From: Sphingobium sp052327305
Lineage (GTDB): Bacteria > Pseudomonadota > Alphaproteobacteria > Sphingomonadales > Sphingomonadaceae
Direction: 5' to 3'
Assembly: GCF_052327305.1 (NCBI RefSeq)
Contig: NZ_CP182486.1
Location: 248,001 to 312,000, forward strand
DNA length: 64,000 nucleotides
Both the position numbers and the translations under genes were made by a program. Below are positions 17,741 to 27,093 of this stretch, piece by piece. The notes beneath the pieces are model-generated. The model did no database searches. It saw nothing but the letters and a program-made list of their open reading frames with translations, and was not told the DNA's origin. The stretch's first letter is position 1, and every line of letters starts with the position of its first letter.

Positions 17741-18822
17741 CAGCCAATGCCCATTGGCAGGAGCAGGCGAAAGACGGTTCGCTCCGCGATATGATCCCGC
17801 TCATATTGAACGAGGCCGTTCATGTCGCGCACCAGCTTGTCGACGAGAGCAAGGCCGAGCCCCTGCCCGCTTCGCTTGTTGCTGATAAAGGGGTTGAACA
17901 GCACATCCCGGATCGAGTCCGGCACGCCCGGCCCGTGGTCCACGACCTGAATCTCCACCTGGAGCGGCGCGTTCTGCTTTCCGCGCTCACTCATGAGAGA
18001 GATGCCGTGCCGGAATGCCGTGGAGACGATGATCTCGCGGCCCTCATATTCTGGCTCTTCCGTCGCCTCGACAGCATTCTTGATGAGGTTGAGCATGATC
18101 TGGACGAGTGCGTCCCCGTTCACATTCGCAAAGGGAAGCGAAGGATCATAACGGCGCAGGATGCTCCGCCCGCGCGCAAATCCGGCCCAGGCCAGATCTA
18201 TTGCGTGGTCGATGAGGGGGTAAATATTCTCCGGCCGGCAGTCGAGCGGTTGATTGCTGGTGAAATGCTGCATGCGGTCGATAAGCGCCGCGATTCGATC
18301 GACCTCATCGCGGATCAGGGTGGTAAGCGGCCGCGCGTCGTCCGTGGCGTCGATCTCAAGCAATTGCGCCGCGCCCCGGATGCCGGACAGCGGATTCTTG
18401 ATTTCATGCGCCAGCATGGCGGCGGCCCCTGTCGCGGATTTGGCACCGACATGGCCCCGCCGAAGACCGCTTGCCTGAGGCGGCGTGTGGATGTGCAGGG
18501 CAACGATACGCCAACCGTCCTGATCGGACAGGGGATTAATCATCACATCCATCTCGACGGCTTCCATCCGCCCGGCGTGGACGCGGATGTCATAAGCCGA
18601 AAGCGGCTTGTCCGTCCTCCAGATACTGGTGTCGACATTGGGATCGTCGATCCGCAGGACGAGCTCGATATCGCTGCCGATCAGCGCCGATCGTGCCATG
18701 TTCAGCAGGCTTTCGGCGCGGCTGTTCGCAGCGACGATGCGATTGTCGGGCGCGATGACGAGCGTGGCTACAGGGTGCGCCGCGTGCGGATCTCGCGGAT
18801 CATGTCCAATCAGCTCGTTCAT
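17740..18822 (-). CDS. ntrB: Nitrogen-regulation sensor histidine kinase NtrB
   Basis: A soluble 360-residue kinase/phosphatase acting on NtrC. It has an N-terminal PAS domain (PVATLVIAPDNRIVAANSRAE), the phospho-acceptor His in AAMLAHEIKNPLSGIRGAAQLL, and an HATPase domain with NLIKNAVEA, DHGPGVPDSIRD and GQGLGLALVDKL. There is no transmembrane segment, consistent with control by PII protein. The ATG at 18822 gives the expected N-terminus (MNELIG) and lies 22 bases after the dusB stop; the upstream part of the open frame is dusB sequence in another phase. Confidence 0.95.
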   Translation of the reverse strand: MNELIGHDPRDPHAAHPVATLVIAPDNRIVAANSRAESLLNMARSALIGSDIELVLRIDDPNVDTSIWRTDKPLSAYDIRVHAGRMEAVEMDVMINPLSDQDGWRIVALHIHTPPQASGLRRGHVGAKSATGAAAMLAHEIKNPLSGIRGAAQLLEIDATDDARPLTTLIRDEVDRIAALIDRMQHFTSNQPLDCRPENIYPLIDHAIDLAWAGFARGRSILRRYDPSLPFANVNGDALVQIMLNLIKNAVEATEEPEYEGREIIVSTAFRHGISLMSERGKQNAPLQVEIQVVDHGPGVPDSIRDVLFNPFISNKRSGQGLGLALVDKLVRDMNGLVQYERDHIAERTVFRLLLPMGIG

Positions 18823-18844
18823 CTGCCCGGTGCGCGCCGAATTA

Positions 18845-19846
18845 TCAGGCGGCCGAACGTGCCAGGAACGGGTCGTAGAAACGGGCCAGCATATCGAGGA
18901 CGCGCGGCGCATCAGCGATCTGGTTCACGGCGTTGCGGAACTCCGCCGAGCCAGGCAGGCCGCGCGTGTACCAGCCGATATGCTTGCGCGCCATATTGAC
19001 GCCGATGGTTTCACCATAATGATCGAGCATCGCGCGGTAATGTTCTGCAATGACGCTGTATTGCTCGTCGATCGAAGGATCGGCGCGCTGCTGGCCAGTG
19101 CGCAGCCAGTGCATCACCTGACCCAGCAGCCAGGGGCGGCCATAAGCGCCACGGCCGATCATCACGCCATCGGCCCCGCTCTGAGCGAGCGCGGTCTCGA
19201 CGTCCTCGATCGAACAGATGTCGCCATTGACGATGACCGGAACGGACACTGCGTCCTTCACTGTGCGGACAAAGGACCAGTCGGCCGACCCCTTGTACAT
19301 CTGGCAACGCGTGCGGCCGTGGACGGTGATCATCCGCGCACCAAGATCCTCCGCGATCCGCGCGAGCTCCGGCGCGTTGAGGCTGCTATGGTCCCAGCCC
19401 ATACGCATCTTGACCGTGACCGGAACCGATACGGCCTTGACCGTGGCCTCAATCAGCCGCGCAGCGAGCGGAAGGTCGCGCATCAGCGCAGATCCCGCTT
19501 CACCATTGACCACCTTCTTCACCGGGCAGCCCATGTTGATATCGATGATGGCCGCGCCGCGATCCTCGTTCAGCTTCGCTGCTTCCGCCATCTCCGTGGG
19601 GGAGCAACCCGCAAGCTGCAGCGAGACGGGCTCCTCCACTGCGTCCCAGGCGGCCTTTTGCAACGACTGCCGCGTCTCGCGGATCATAGCGGGAGAGGCA
19701 ATCATTTCGGTTACATTGAGTCCGCTGCCATAGCGCCGCACCAGCGTGCGGAATGGCATGTCCGTCACGCCAGTCATCGGCGCCAGGATCACCGGCGTTT
19801 CGATCTGCACGGGACCGATGGCAATGGGAGCGAGCTTGGAAGTCAT
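18845..19846 (-). CDS. dusB: tRNA-dihydrouridine synthase
   Basis: A 333-residue flavoenzyme reducing uridines in the tRNA D-loop. It has the FMN-binding TIM-barrel start PVILAPMTGVTDMPFR, the catalytic Cys in DINMGCPVKKVVNGEAGSALM, and VHGRTRCQMYKGSADW, all DusB-type. The start at 19846 (MTSKLAPIAIG) is preferred over an upstream in-frame ATG. It is the promoter-proximal gene of the leftward ntr unit, matching the dusB-ntrB order conserved in alphaproteobacteria, and is divergent from ispDF across 80 bp. Confidence 0.95.
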   Translation of the reverse strand: MTSKLAPIAIGPVQIETPVILAPMTGVTDMPFRTLVRRYGSGLNVTEMIASPAMIRETRQSLQKAAWDAVEEPVSLQLAGCSPTEMAEAAKLNEDRGAAIIDINMGCPVKKVVNGEAGSALMRDLPLAARLIEATVKAVSVPVTVKMRMGWDHSSLNAPELARIAEDLGARMITVHGRTRCQMYKGSADWSFVRTVKDAVSVPVIVNGDICSIEDVETALAQSGADGVMIGRGAYGRPWLLGQVMHWLRTGQQRADPSIDEQYSVIAEHYRAMLDHYGETIGVNMARKHIGWYTRGLPGSAEFRNAVNQIADAPRVLDMLARFYDPFLARSAA

Positions 19847-19926
19847 ATAATTGTGCCTAAAAAACAGGCAGCCCTTAACCGGAAAGATGCTGGTCGGCAA
19901 GCCGGCGGTCCGCTAAGTCGCCGTCC

Positions 19927-21129
19927 ATGACCTTGCAACCAGCCCAGGACTGCCCTCTTACTGCCGCGATCGTGCTGGCGGCGGGCAGTGGCTCACGTGC
20001 CGGTGGCGTGGTGCCCAAGCAGTTTCAGCCGCTTGGCGGACGCCCGGTGCTGGCCTGGAGTATAGAGGCTTTTCTGGGTAGCAATCTCATCGATCGCGTT
20101 GTTGTGGCGGTCGCTCCTGGCAATGAGGCTGGCGTGAGAGAATGGCTGGGAGATCTCGCTACTCGCGTAACTTTTGTTGATGGCGACGAGACCCGGCGCG
20201 GATCGGTTTTCAAAGCCCTTCAGGCGCTTGCCGATCTGGAGGACGGGCCGCCCGACTTTGTCCTCGTTCATGACAGTGCGAGGCCGGGTGTAACTTCAAT
20301 CGTCATAGAGCGGATCGTGCGCGCGCTCGCACAGGGCAATGATGGGGCCATTCCGGTGTTGCCCGTGGTCGATACTCTTGTGCGCGAGGACGGCCAGCAA
20401 GCCGGAGACGTCGTCGATCGCGCCGCGCTGCGACGGGTGCAGACACCGCAGGGCTTTCGCTTTGCTCGCCTGATGCAGGCGCACATGGGCTGGCAGGGGA
20501 ATGACGAACCGACCGATGACGCCCAGATGGTGTGCGCTGCCGGCGGAGCAGTCTTCATGGTGGAAGGAGAGTCAGCGCTGGAAAAGATCACGCTACCGGG
20601 CGACCATGAGCGACTGGAACAGAGTCTTGCCCCCGCGCACTTTATCACACGCACAGGCCTCGGTTTCGATGTCCATCGGCTCGAACCGGGCGGAGAGCTC
20701 TGGCTGAATGGCGTAAATATCCCTCACAGCCACGGCCTGGCCGGGCATAGCGATGCGGACGTTGCCCTCCATGCCATCGTGGACGCGATTCTGGGCGCGC
20801 TGGCCGAAGGCGATATCGGCAGCCATTTCCCGCCAAGCGATCCCAAGTGGCGCGGCGCATCCTCCGATCAATTCCTTGCGTTCGCCGTTGATCGTGTCCG
20901 CACGCGCGGCGGCATTCTCGATCATATCGACGTCACCATCATCTGTGAGGCTCCCAAAATCGGGCCACACCGCGACGCCATGCGGGGGCGACTGGCGGAG
21001 ATCACAGGCCTCCGGAGCGAAGCGATTTCGGTCAAAGCCACTACCACGGAGCGCCTCGGCTTGACCGGTCGCGGTGAGGGCATTGCCGCGCAGGCGGTTG
21101 TTTCCGTGCGCCTTCCACTGAGCGCCTAA
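19927..21129 (+). CDS. ispDF: Bifunctional IspD/IspF isoprenoid enzyme
   Basis: A fused enzyme of the MEP isoprenoid pathway, 400 residues. Residues 1-230 are 2-C-methyl-D-erythritol 4-phosphate cytidylyltransferase (IVLAAGSGSRAGG nucleotide loop; VLVHDSARPGV). Residues 235-400 are the 2,4-cyclodiphosphate synthase (TGLGFDVHRL with the zinc DxH, GHSDADVALHAI, IGSHFPPSDPKW, KATTTERLGLTGRGEGIAA). IspDF fusions are known in alphaproteobacteria. The intermediate enzyme IspE is not encoded nearby. It is divergent from dusB and followed 52 bp later by the CinA-type gene. Confidence 0.96.
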   Translation: MTLQPAQDCPLTAAIVLAAGSGSRAGGVVPKQFQPLGGRPVLAWSIEAFLGSNLIDRVVVAVAPGNEAGVREWLGDLATRVTFVDGDETRRGSVFKALQALADLEDGPPDFVLVHDSARPGVTSIVIERIVRALAQGNDGAIPVLPVVDTLVREDGQQAGDVVDRAALRRVQTPQGFRFARLMQAHMGWQGNDEPTDDAQMVCAAGGAVFMVEGESALEKITLPGDHERLEQSLAPAHFITRTGLGFDVHRLEPGGELWLNGVNIPHSHGLAGHSDADVALHAIVDAILGALAEGDIGSHFPPSDPKWRGASSDQFLAFAVDRVRTRGGILDHIDVTIICEAPKIGPHRDAMRGRLAEITGLRSEAISVKATTTERLGLTGRGEGIAAQAVVSVRLPLSA

Positions 21130-21181
21130 AACACGAGCGATTTTCGTTGGCATCGCCGGAGAAAGGGGCGAAAGGCGACTC

Positions 21182-21718
21182 ATGGACGATATGGAGCTGC
21201 CTTTGGACACGCTTCTGCCGGATGAGCTTGTTATTCTGGCGCGAAAAGTGATCCAGGCTAACGGCCGCCTCGGCCGCAAGATTGCGGTCGCGGAGAGTTG
21301 CACGGGTGGCCTCGTAGCTGCGGCACTCACTGAGATACCTGGCTCCTCGGCCGTCTTCGAGGCCGGGTTCGTCACTTATTCGAACGCGATCAAGATGAGC
21401 GCGCTGGGTGTCAGCGAGGATGTGCTCGATACGTTCGGCGCCGTGTCCATTGCCACGGCGTGGGCCATGGCTCAGGGCGCGCTCAAGAAGAGCGAGGCAG
21501 ACGTGGCGGTGGCGATCACCGGCATTGCGGGGCCGGAGGGCGGCTCGGAATTCAAGCCAGTAGGAACCGTGGTTTTCGCCCGCGCCGAGCGCGGAGACGA
21601 AAGTGAGAATGTCGTAGCCGACCTACGTCGGTTCGAGGAAAAAGGTCGCGGCGCGATTCGGCTTCAGGCTGCGTTATGCGCGCTTGAGCTGTTACTGCCG
21701 GAGGACGCGGACGCATAA
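21182..21718 (+). CDS. CinA-family nicotinamide-nucleotide amidohydrolase (PncC-like)
   Basis: A 178-residue stand-alone CinA C-terminal domain. Signatures are VAESCTGGLVAAALTEIPGSS, FEAGFVTYSNAIK and AITGIAGPEGG, typical of enzymes that deamidate nicotinamide mononucleotide. The N-terminal molybdopterin-like domain of full CinA is absent. The last 55 bases overlap the 3' end of the convergent START-domain gene on the opposite strand, which is unusual. Confidence 0.88.
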   Translation: MDDMELPLDTLLPDELVILARKVIQANGRLGRKIAVAESCTGGLVAAALTEIPGSSAVFEAGFVTYSNAIKMSALGVSEDVLDTFGAVSIATAWAMAQGALKKSEADVAVAITGIAGPEGGSEFKPVGTVVFARAERGDESENVVADLRRFEEKGRGAIRLQAALCALELLLPEDADA

Positions 21719-22140
21719 AGCGCTGCCGCTCTTGCCTCGAACGCCCCGATCATCTTGCGCAGGGCCGCGTCGAACATCTGCCCGGCCAGCATCTCGAACA
21801 ATCTGTTCTTGAACGCGAAATCGACTTCAAAATCCACGAGCACGCCGCCCTTGCCATCCGGCTGAAAGCGCCAGTCGTTGGAAAGATGCTTGAGCGGCCC
21901 GTCGAGATAATCGACATGCACATGGCCCGGCCTTTCCTTGAGCACACGCGACGTAAAGGTCTCACGCAGCCCTTTGAACCCGACGATCATATCGGCAACT
22001 ATCTCTGTCTCGCTGTCCGAACGGACACGGATCGCGCTGACCCACGGCAGGAATTCCGGGTAACGTGCCACGTCAGAGACAAGATCAAACATCTGGGCCG
22101 GCGCGTAAGGCAGCGCCCGCGTTTCCTTATGCTGAGGCAT
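21664..22140 (-). CDS. START-domain protein, RatA / ubiquinone-binding Coq10 family
   Basis: A 158-residue small START-fold protein. The motifs LPYAPAQMFDLVSDVARYPEFLPWV and FEMLAGQMFDAALRKMIGAFE match the family that includes mitochondrial Coq10 and E. coli RatA. Coq10-type proteins bind ubiquinone and assist its delivery; RatA was described as a ribosome-association toxin. In an alphaproteobacterium the Coq10-like role is more plausible. Its start lies inside the lipA 3' end (14-base overlap), so it is probably co-transcribed with lipA, and its tail overlaps the CinA-type gene. Confidence 0.85.
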   Translation of the reverse strand: MPQHKETRALPYAPAQMFDLVSDVARYPEFLPWVSAIRVRSDSETEIVADMIVGFKGLRETFTSRVLKERPGHVHVDYLDGPLKHLSNDWRFQPDGKGGVLVDFEVDFAFKNRLFEMLAGQMFDAALRKMIGAFEARAAALYASASSGSNSSSAHNAA

Positions 22141-23074
22141 TGACGCCTTTCGCCTTCGCGAGCTTCGCGTCGCGGGCGGCCTTCATCTCCGCGAAGTCCT
22201 TGCCCGCATGATAGCTGGAGCGCGTAAGCGGGGAAGACGCGACCTGCAGGAAGCCCTTGGCGCGGGCAATGGCCGCATAGGCGCCGAAAGCCTGAGGTGT
22301 CACGAACTCCATGACCTTGGCGTGCTTTGGCGTCGGCTGCAGATACTGGCCCATGGTGAGGAAGTCGATGTCGGCAGAGCGCATGTCGTCCATCACCTGA
22401 TGAACCTCCAGCCGCTCCTCACCCAGCCCCAGCATGATGCCGGACTTAGTAAAGATCGAAGGGGCGAGCGCCTTCACCGTCTCAAGCAGGCGGAGCGAGG
22501 CATAATATCGCGCGCCGGGCCGAATCGTCGGATACAGGCGCGGAACCGTCTCAAGATTGTGATTATAGACGTCCGGCCGCGATGCCACGATGGCCTCGAT
22601 CGCCGCCTGATGCTTGTTGCGGAAATCGGGCGTCAGGATTTCGATCGTTGTGGCCGGAGTCGTGCGCCGCAGCGCCTCGATTACCTTTACAAACTGGCGT
22701 GCGCCACCGTCAGGGAGATCGTCCCGATCTACAGACGTTATGACGATATGCTCCAGACCCATCTCGGCGGCGGCATCGGCCAGATTCTGGGGCTCGCGCG
22801 GGTCCACTGGGCGGGGCATGCCGGTCTTCACATTGCAGAAGGCGCACGCCCGCGTGCATGTATCTCCCAGGATCATCACCGTGGCGTGCTTCTTGGTCCA
22901 GCACTCGCCGATATTCGGGCAGGCAGCCTCTTCGCAGACCGTCGCCAGCCCCTTTTCACGCATCAGCCGTTTCGTCTCCATATAGCCGGGACTTACGGGC
23001 GCCTTGACCCGGATCCAGTCCGGCTTGCGGGGGCGTTGTGCGGGTACGTTCGAAAAAGGATCTGCTTCAGCCAT
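22127..23074 (-). CDS. lipA: Lipoyl synthase
   Basis: A 315-residue radical-SAM enzyme inserting sulfur into octanoyl-lipoyl domains. It has both iron-sulfur motifs: the auxiliary cluster Cys in CEEAACPNIGECW and the radical-SAM CxxxCxxC in DTCTRACAFC. The C-terminal RSSYHAG segment holds the conserved Ser ligand. The start at 23074 (MAEADPF) is chosen because upstream codons are not conserved and would cover the lipA/carbonic-anhydrase promoter region. Confidence 0.97.
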   Translation of the reverse strand: MAEADPFSNVPAQRPRKPDWIRVKAPVSPGYMETKRLMREKGLATVCEEAACPNIGECWTKKHATVMILGDTCTRACAFCNVKTGMPRPVDPREPQNLADAAAEMGLEHIVITSVDRDDLPDGGARQFVKVIEALRRTTPATTIEILTPDFRNKHQAAIEAIVASRPDVYNHNLETVPRLYPTIRPGARYYASLRLLETVKALAPSIFTKSGIMLGLGEERLEVHQVMDDMRSADIDFLTMGQYLQPTPKHAKVMEFVTPQAFGAYAAIARAKGFLQVASSPLTRSSYHAGKDFAEMKAARDAKLAKAKGVNASA

Positions 23075-23139
23075 GAAGTGGAAATAGCGAAACAAGATGT
23101 TACTTGCCACCCCCCGAGGGCCGCATCTACGAAATAGCC

Positions 23140-23778
23140 ATGATAGATTTTGCATACATGCTCGAAGGATATCGCCGCTTTCGCAAGGGCGATTGGATTG
23201 GTCAACGCGAGCGCTGGGAGCGCCTGAGCAAGGGGCAGCAGCCCCGGGTTCTCGTCATCTCCTGCTCGGATAGCCGGGTCGATCCGACCCAGATTTTTGA
23301 CGCCGGTCCCGGCGAGCTTTTCATGATCCGCAATGTCGCGGCGCTTGTCCCTCCCTTTGAAACCACCGCCGGCCTTCACGGTGTCTCGGCCGCGCTTGAA
23401 TATGCCGTGCAGGTGCTCGGCGTGAAGGAAATCCTCGTTCTGGGCCACGGCGCATGCGGCGGCTGCAATGCTGCCTTCACTCAGGCGCTCAAGGATGCTG
23501 ACGTGGGCTCGGGCTTCTTCGTCGCAAGCTGGATCGGCCTGCTGGACGATGCGCGCGATCGCGTTGTTTCAACGCACGGCACGGACACGACGCCTGAGAC
23601 GACCAAGGCCATGGAGTTCGAAGGGGTCAAGCAGAGCCTCACCAATCTTCTCAGCTTTCCCTTCGTCGAGAGCAAGGTGGCCTCTGGCGATCTGCGGCTT
23701 ATCGGTGCGCATTTCGCGGTGGCGGACGGCGTGCTGGCCGTGCTCGATGACGAAAGCGGGAAATTCAAACCCGCCTAA
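23140..23778 (+). CDS. Beta-carbonic anhydrase
   Basis: A zinc enzyme interconverting CO2 and bicarbonate, 212 residues. Zinc ligands are Cys42, His103 and Cys106, and Asp44-Arg46 form the dyad (SCSDSR; GHGACGGC). The segment GPGELFMIRNVAALVPP is also typical. The ATG at 23140 begins MIDFAYMLEG and fits relatives; the longer frame start at 23104 does not. It is divergent from lipA with 65 bp between the two starts. Confidence 0.96.
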   Translation: MIDFAYMLEGYRRFRKGDWIGQRERWERLSKGQQPRVLVISCSDSRVDPTQIFDAGPGELFMIRNVAALVPPFETTAGLHGVSAALEYAVQVLGVKEILVLGHGACGGCNAAFTQALKDADVGSGFFVASWIGLLDDARDRVVSTHGTDTTPETTKAMEFEGVKQSLTNLLSFPFVESKVASGDLRLIGAHFAVADGVLAVLDDESGKFKPA

Positions 23779-23803
23779 AGCAAATCGGGTATGACGGGCG
23801 GCG

Positions 23804-24193
23804 ATGGACGATCCTGCCGCCCTCCCCTTCTTCTTCTACGGAACCCTCATGCGCGGCGAGAGCAGTCACGCCGCGCTGTCTCTCCCCGACTGGACCCGTT
23901 ATCTCGGCCCCGCGTCGGTGCGAGGACTGCTCTATAATCTAGGTGACTGGCCTTGCGCGGTCCCCGGCCCGGAAGGCGTGATCCAGGGCGAACTGCATCG
24001 CCTTGTCGATCCATCACGCATTAGCGACCTGGACGCATTCGAGGACTACGACCCGTTGGACCGCGCGCGATCGGAATATATCCGTGTCGCGATGCCTCTC
24101 GTCGGCGGGAGCGGCCCGGTGTGGGTCTATGCCTATAACCGCCCCGTCTCCGGTTTGCCGCGCATTGCTTCAGGCGACTGGCGAAAGCGCTAA
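23804..24193 (+). CDS. Gamma-glutamylcyclotransferase family protein
   Basis: A 129-residue AIG2/GGCT-fold protein. It has the N-terminal signature PFFFYGTLMRGESSH, the GLLYNLGDWPCAVPG loop, and the conserved acidic residue in DLDAFEDYDP. Members cyclise gamma-glutamyl peptides or amines to release 5-oxoproline; the substrate here is unknown. It starts 25 bases after the carbonic anhydrase and is convergent with ettA. Confidence 0.85.
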   Translation: MDDPAALPFFFYGTLMRGESSHAALSLPDWTRYLGPASVRGLLYNLGDWPCAVPGPEGVIQGELHRLVDPSRISDLDAFEDYDPLDRARSEYIRVAMPLVGGSGPVWVYAYNRPVSGLPRIASGDWRKR

Positions 24194-24231
24194 GCCCTTC
24201 CCTTTTGGAACGGAGCGCCCTCGCCCGCCGA

Positions 24232-25911
<1,680 letters not shown>

Positions 25912-26299
25912 GGGGATGGTCTTTCGAAAGCGCGAGGGTGTGGAAAGTCGCTGACCGGTTAGCGGAGGGAAGCCGTATTGGCAAATGTGGAAGCGCTGGA
26001 CGGCTCCGCAACACGAGGATTTATCGACTACTCCCCGCTGTATTTTCTTGCTGTGCCCTCTGCGGAAGGCGCTCGCGATCGCGCCTCTCATGACCTTCCT
26101 AGATGGCGGCTCTCGAAGGACTCGCGGGACGTACCGGCCGCGTCACAAAGGGCGGAGAATGACGCGAAACGGTAACCCCACCGTCGCATTGCTTAGCGGA
26201 TCAGTTGATAAAAAGAGTTGATTTCGGAGGTGGACCCGCTAATGGAAGCGGCTCGTGCACAGCGATGTGCGCGAGACTTCGCTATGGGAGCCTTATAAG
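25912..26299 (+). other. 388-bp intergenic region between ettA and the small lipoprotein gene
   Basis: Divergent intergenic stretch that must hold the ettA promoter (leftward) and the lipoprotein promoter (rightward). No RNA gene, repeat or credible coding frame was recognised. An AT-richer patch at about 26200-26225 is the likeliest promoter area for the lipoprotein, but no confident -35/-10 pair can be named. Confidence 0.5.
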
Positions 26300-26503
26300 A
26301 TGAACAAGTTTGCTGTTGCCTTTGCCGCCGCCGGTCTGATGGCGCTGGCCGCTTGCGGCGAGAAGCCGGCTGCCGAGGCCAACAACGCCGCCAACGAGGT
26401 GGTCGTGAACGAGGTCGAGAACGCTGCGAACGCGATGGACAACGCGGCTAACGCCGTGACCAACGCTGCGAACGCTGTCGAGAACTCGGCCAACGCGATG
26501 TAA
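26300..26503 (+). CDS. Small Ala/Asn-rich heptad-repeat lipoprotein
   Basis: A 67-residue predicted outer- or inner-membrane lipoprotein. The N-terminus is a lipoprotein signal peptide with lipobox LAAC (Cys near residue 20). The mature part is nearly all Ala, Asn, Val and Glu and contains consecutive seven-residue repeats (ENAANAM, DNAANAV, TNAANAV, ENSANAM). That spacing could form a helical coil like the Braun lipoprotein, but there is no C-terminal Lys for peptidoglycan linkage. The ATG at 26300 is chosen to give the signal peptide. A strong terminator follows. No function is assigned. Confidence 0.85.
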   Translation: MNKFAVAFAAAGLMALAACGEKPAAEANNAANEVVVNEVENAANAMDNAANAVTNAANAVENSANAM

Positions 26504-26531
26504 TCCTTCGCATCTGCGAAGAGATTTTGAG

Positions 26532-26565
26532 AAGGGGCGCGCGAAAGCACGCCCCTTTTCTTTTG
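26532..26565 (+). terminator. Rho-independent terminator after the lipoprotein gene
   Basis: Stem AAGGGGCG (26532-26539) pairs with CGCCCCTT (26550-26557), with inner GC pairs closing a GAAA tetraloop, followed by a T-rich run. It lies about 30 bases after the lipoprotein stop codon. Confidence 0.92.
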
Positions 26566-26637
26566 GCTATTCTGATTGTCCGTTTAGAGCGCCTTGCGCC
26601 TTCGCCGGGCCTTGGTTAAGGCCAGCCACGCCCATGT

Positions 26638-26714
<77 letters not shown>

Positions 26715-26901
26715 CACAAACCGCGAGAAGACGCAGTTTCCTAAATCCAGAATATCCGACAGCATCATTTCATGAGATCTATGTATAAACCGTGACACGG
26801 CAGCTACGTGATCTCAGAATGACACGGGGTTAAGCAGATCATCCGAGCAACCCGGAGCTATCCGCAAGCGCCGAATCGACTTTCCAGAGCCGTGCGCCAC
26901 G

Positions 26902-26934
26902 CCCCTTTCATTTCGTGTAGACTACGAGCGCGTA
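26902..26934 (+). repeat. Dispersed repeat, copy A
   Basis: Contains CCCTTTCATTTCGTGTA and, a few bases on, ACGAGCGCGTAT. Both blocks recur in the same order and orientation at 59325-59380 (copy B), where they are separated by extra bases. A weaker third copy is at 38250-38304. Copy A lies between tRNA-Pro and the first gene of the accessory block. Confidence 0.55.
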
Positions 26935-27035
26935 TGTCAGTCTCCGCTTTGCAGATAGAAACCCGTTTCAAGTGAAATGTCCTCCCCGCAGCCTGCGTTG
27001 AAGTACGACCGGAGGTCGGAGACGATATGAAAACG

Positions 27036-27060
27036 GGAACCACCGGCATTCTGCGGCTTT
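27036..27060 (+). promoter_or_regulatory. Candidate EcfG-type stress promoter (one -10 mismatch)
   Basis: GGAAC (27036-27040), 16 bases, then CTTT (27057-27060), against the consensus GGAAC-N16/17-CGTT. It ends about 33 bases before the ATG at 27094. Spacing and -35 are perfect; one of four -10 bases differs. Confidence 0.4.
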
Positions 27061-27093
27061 CCTCAGGGGGCTATCTCATTGGAAGGTGTCTTC

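Larger units (their letters stand above)
26715..27093 (+). other. 379-bp intergenic region after tRNA-Pro
   Basis: Noncoding gap at the left edge of the accessory block. It contains copy A of a dispersed repeat (26902-26934) and, near its right end, a near-consensus EcfG-type promoter for the next gene (27036-27060). No credible open frame was seen in the rest. Confidence 0.6.

Noticed and set aside
17791..18999. A 402-codon plus-strand frame antisense to ntrB
   Set aside because: ntrB on the minus strand has all kinase motifs; the plus frame has none and no ribosome binding site.
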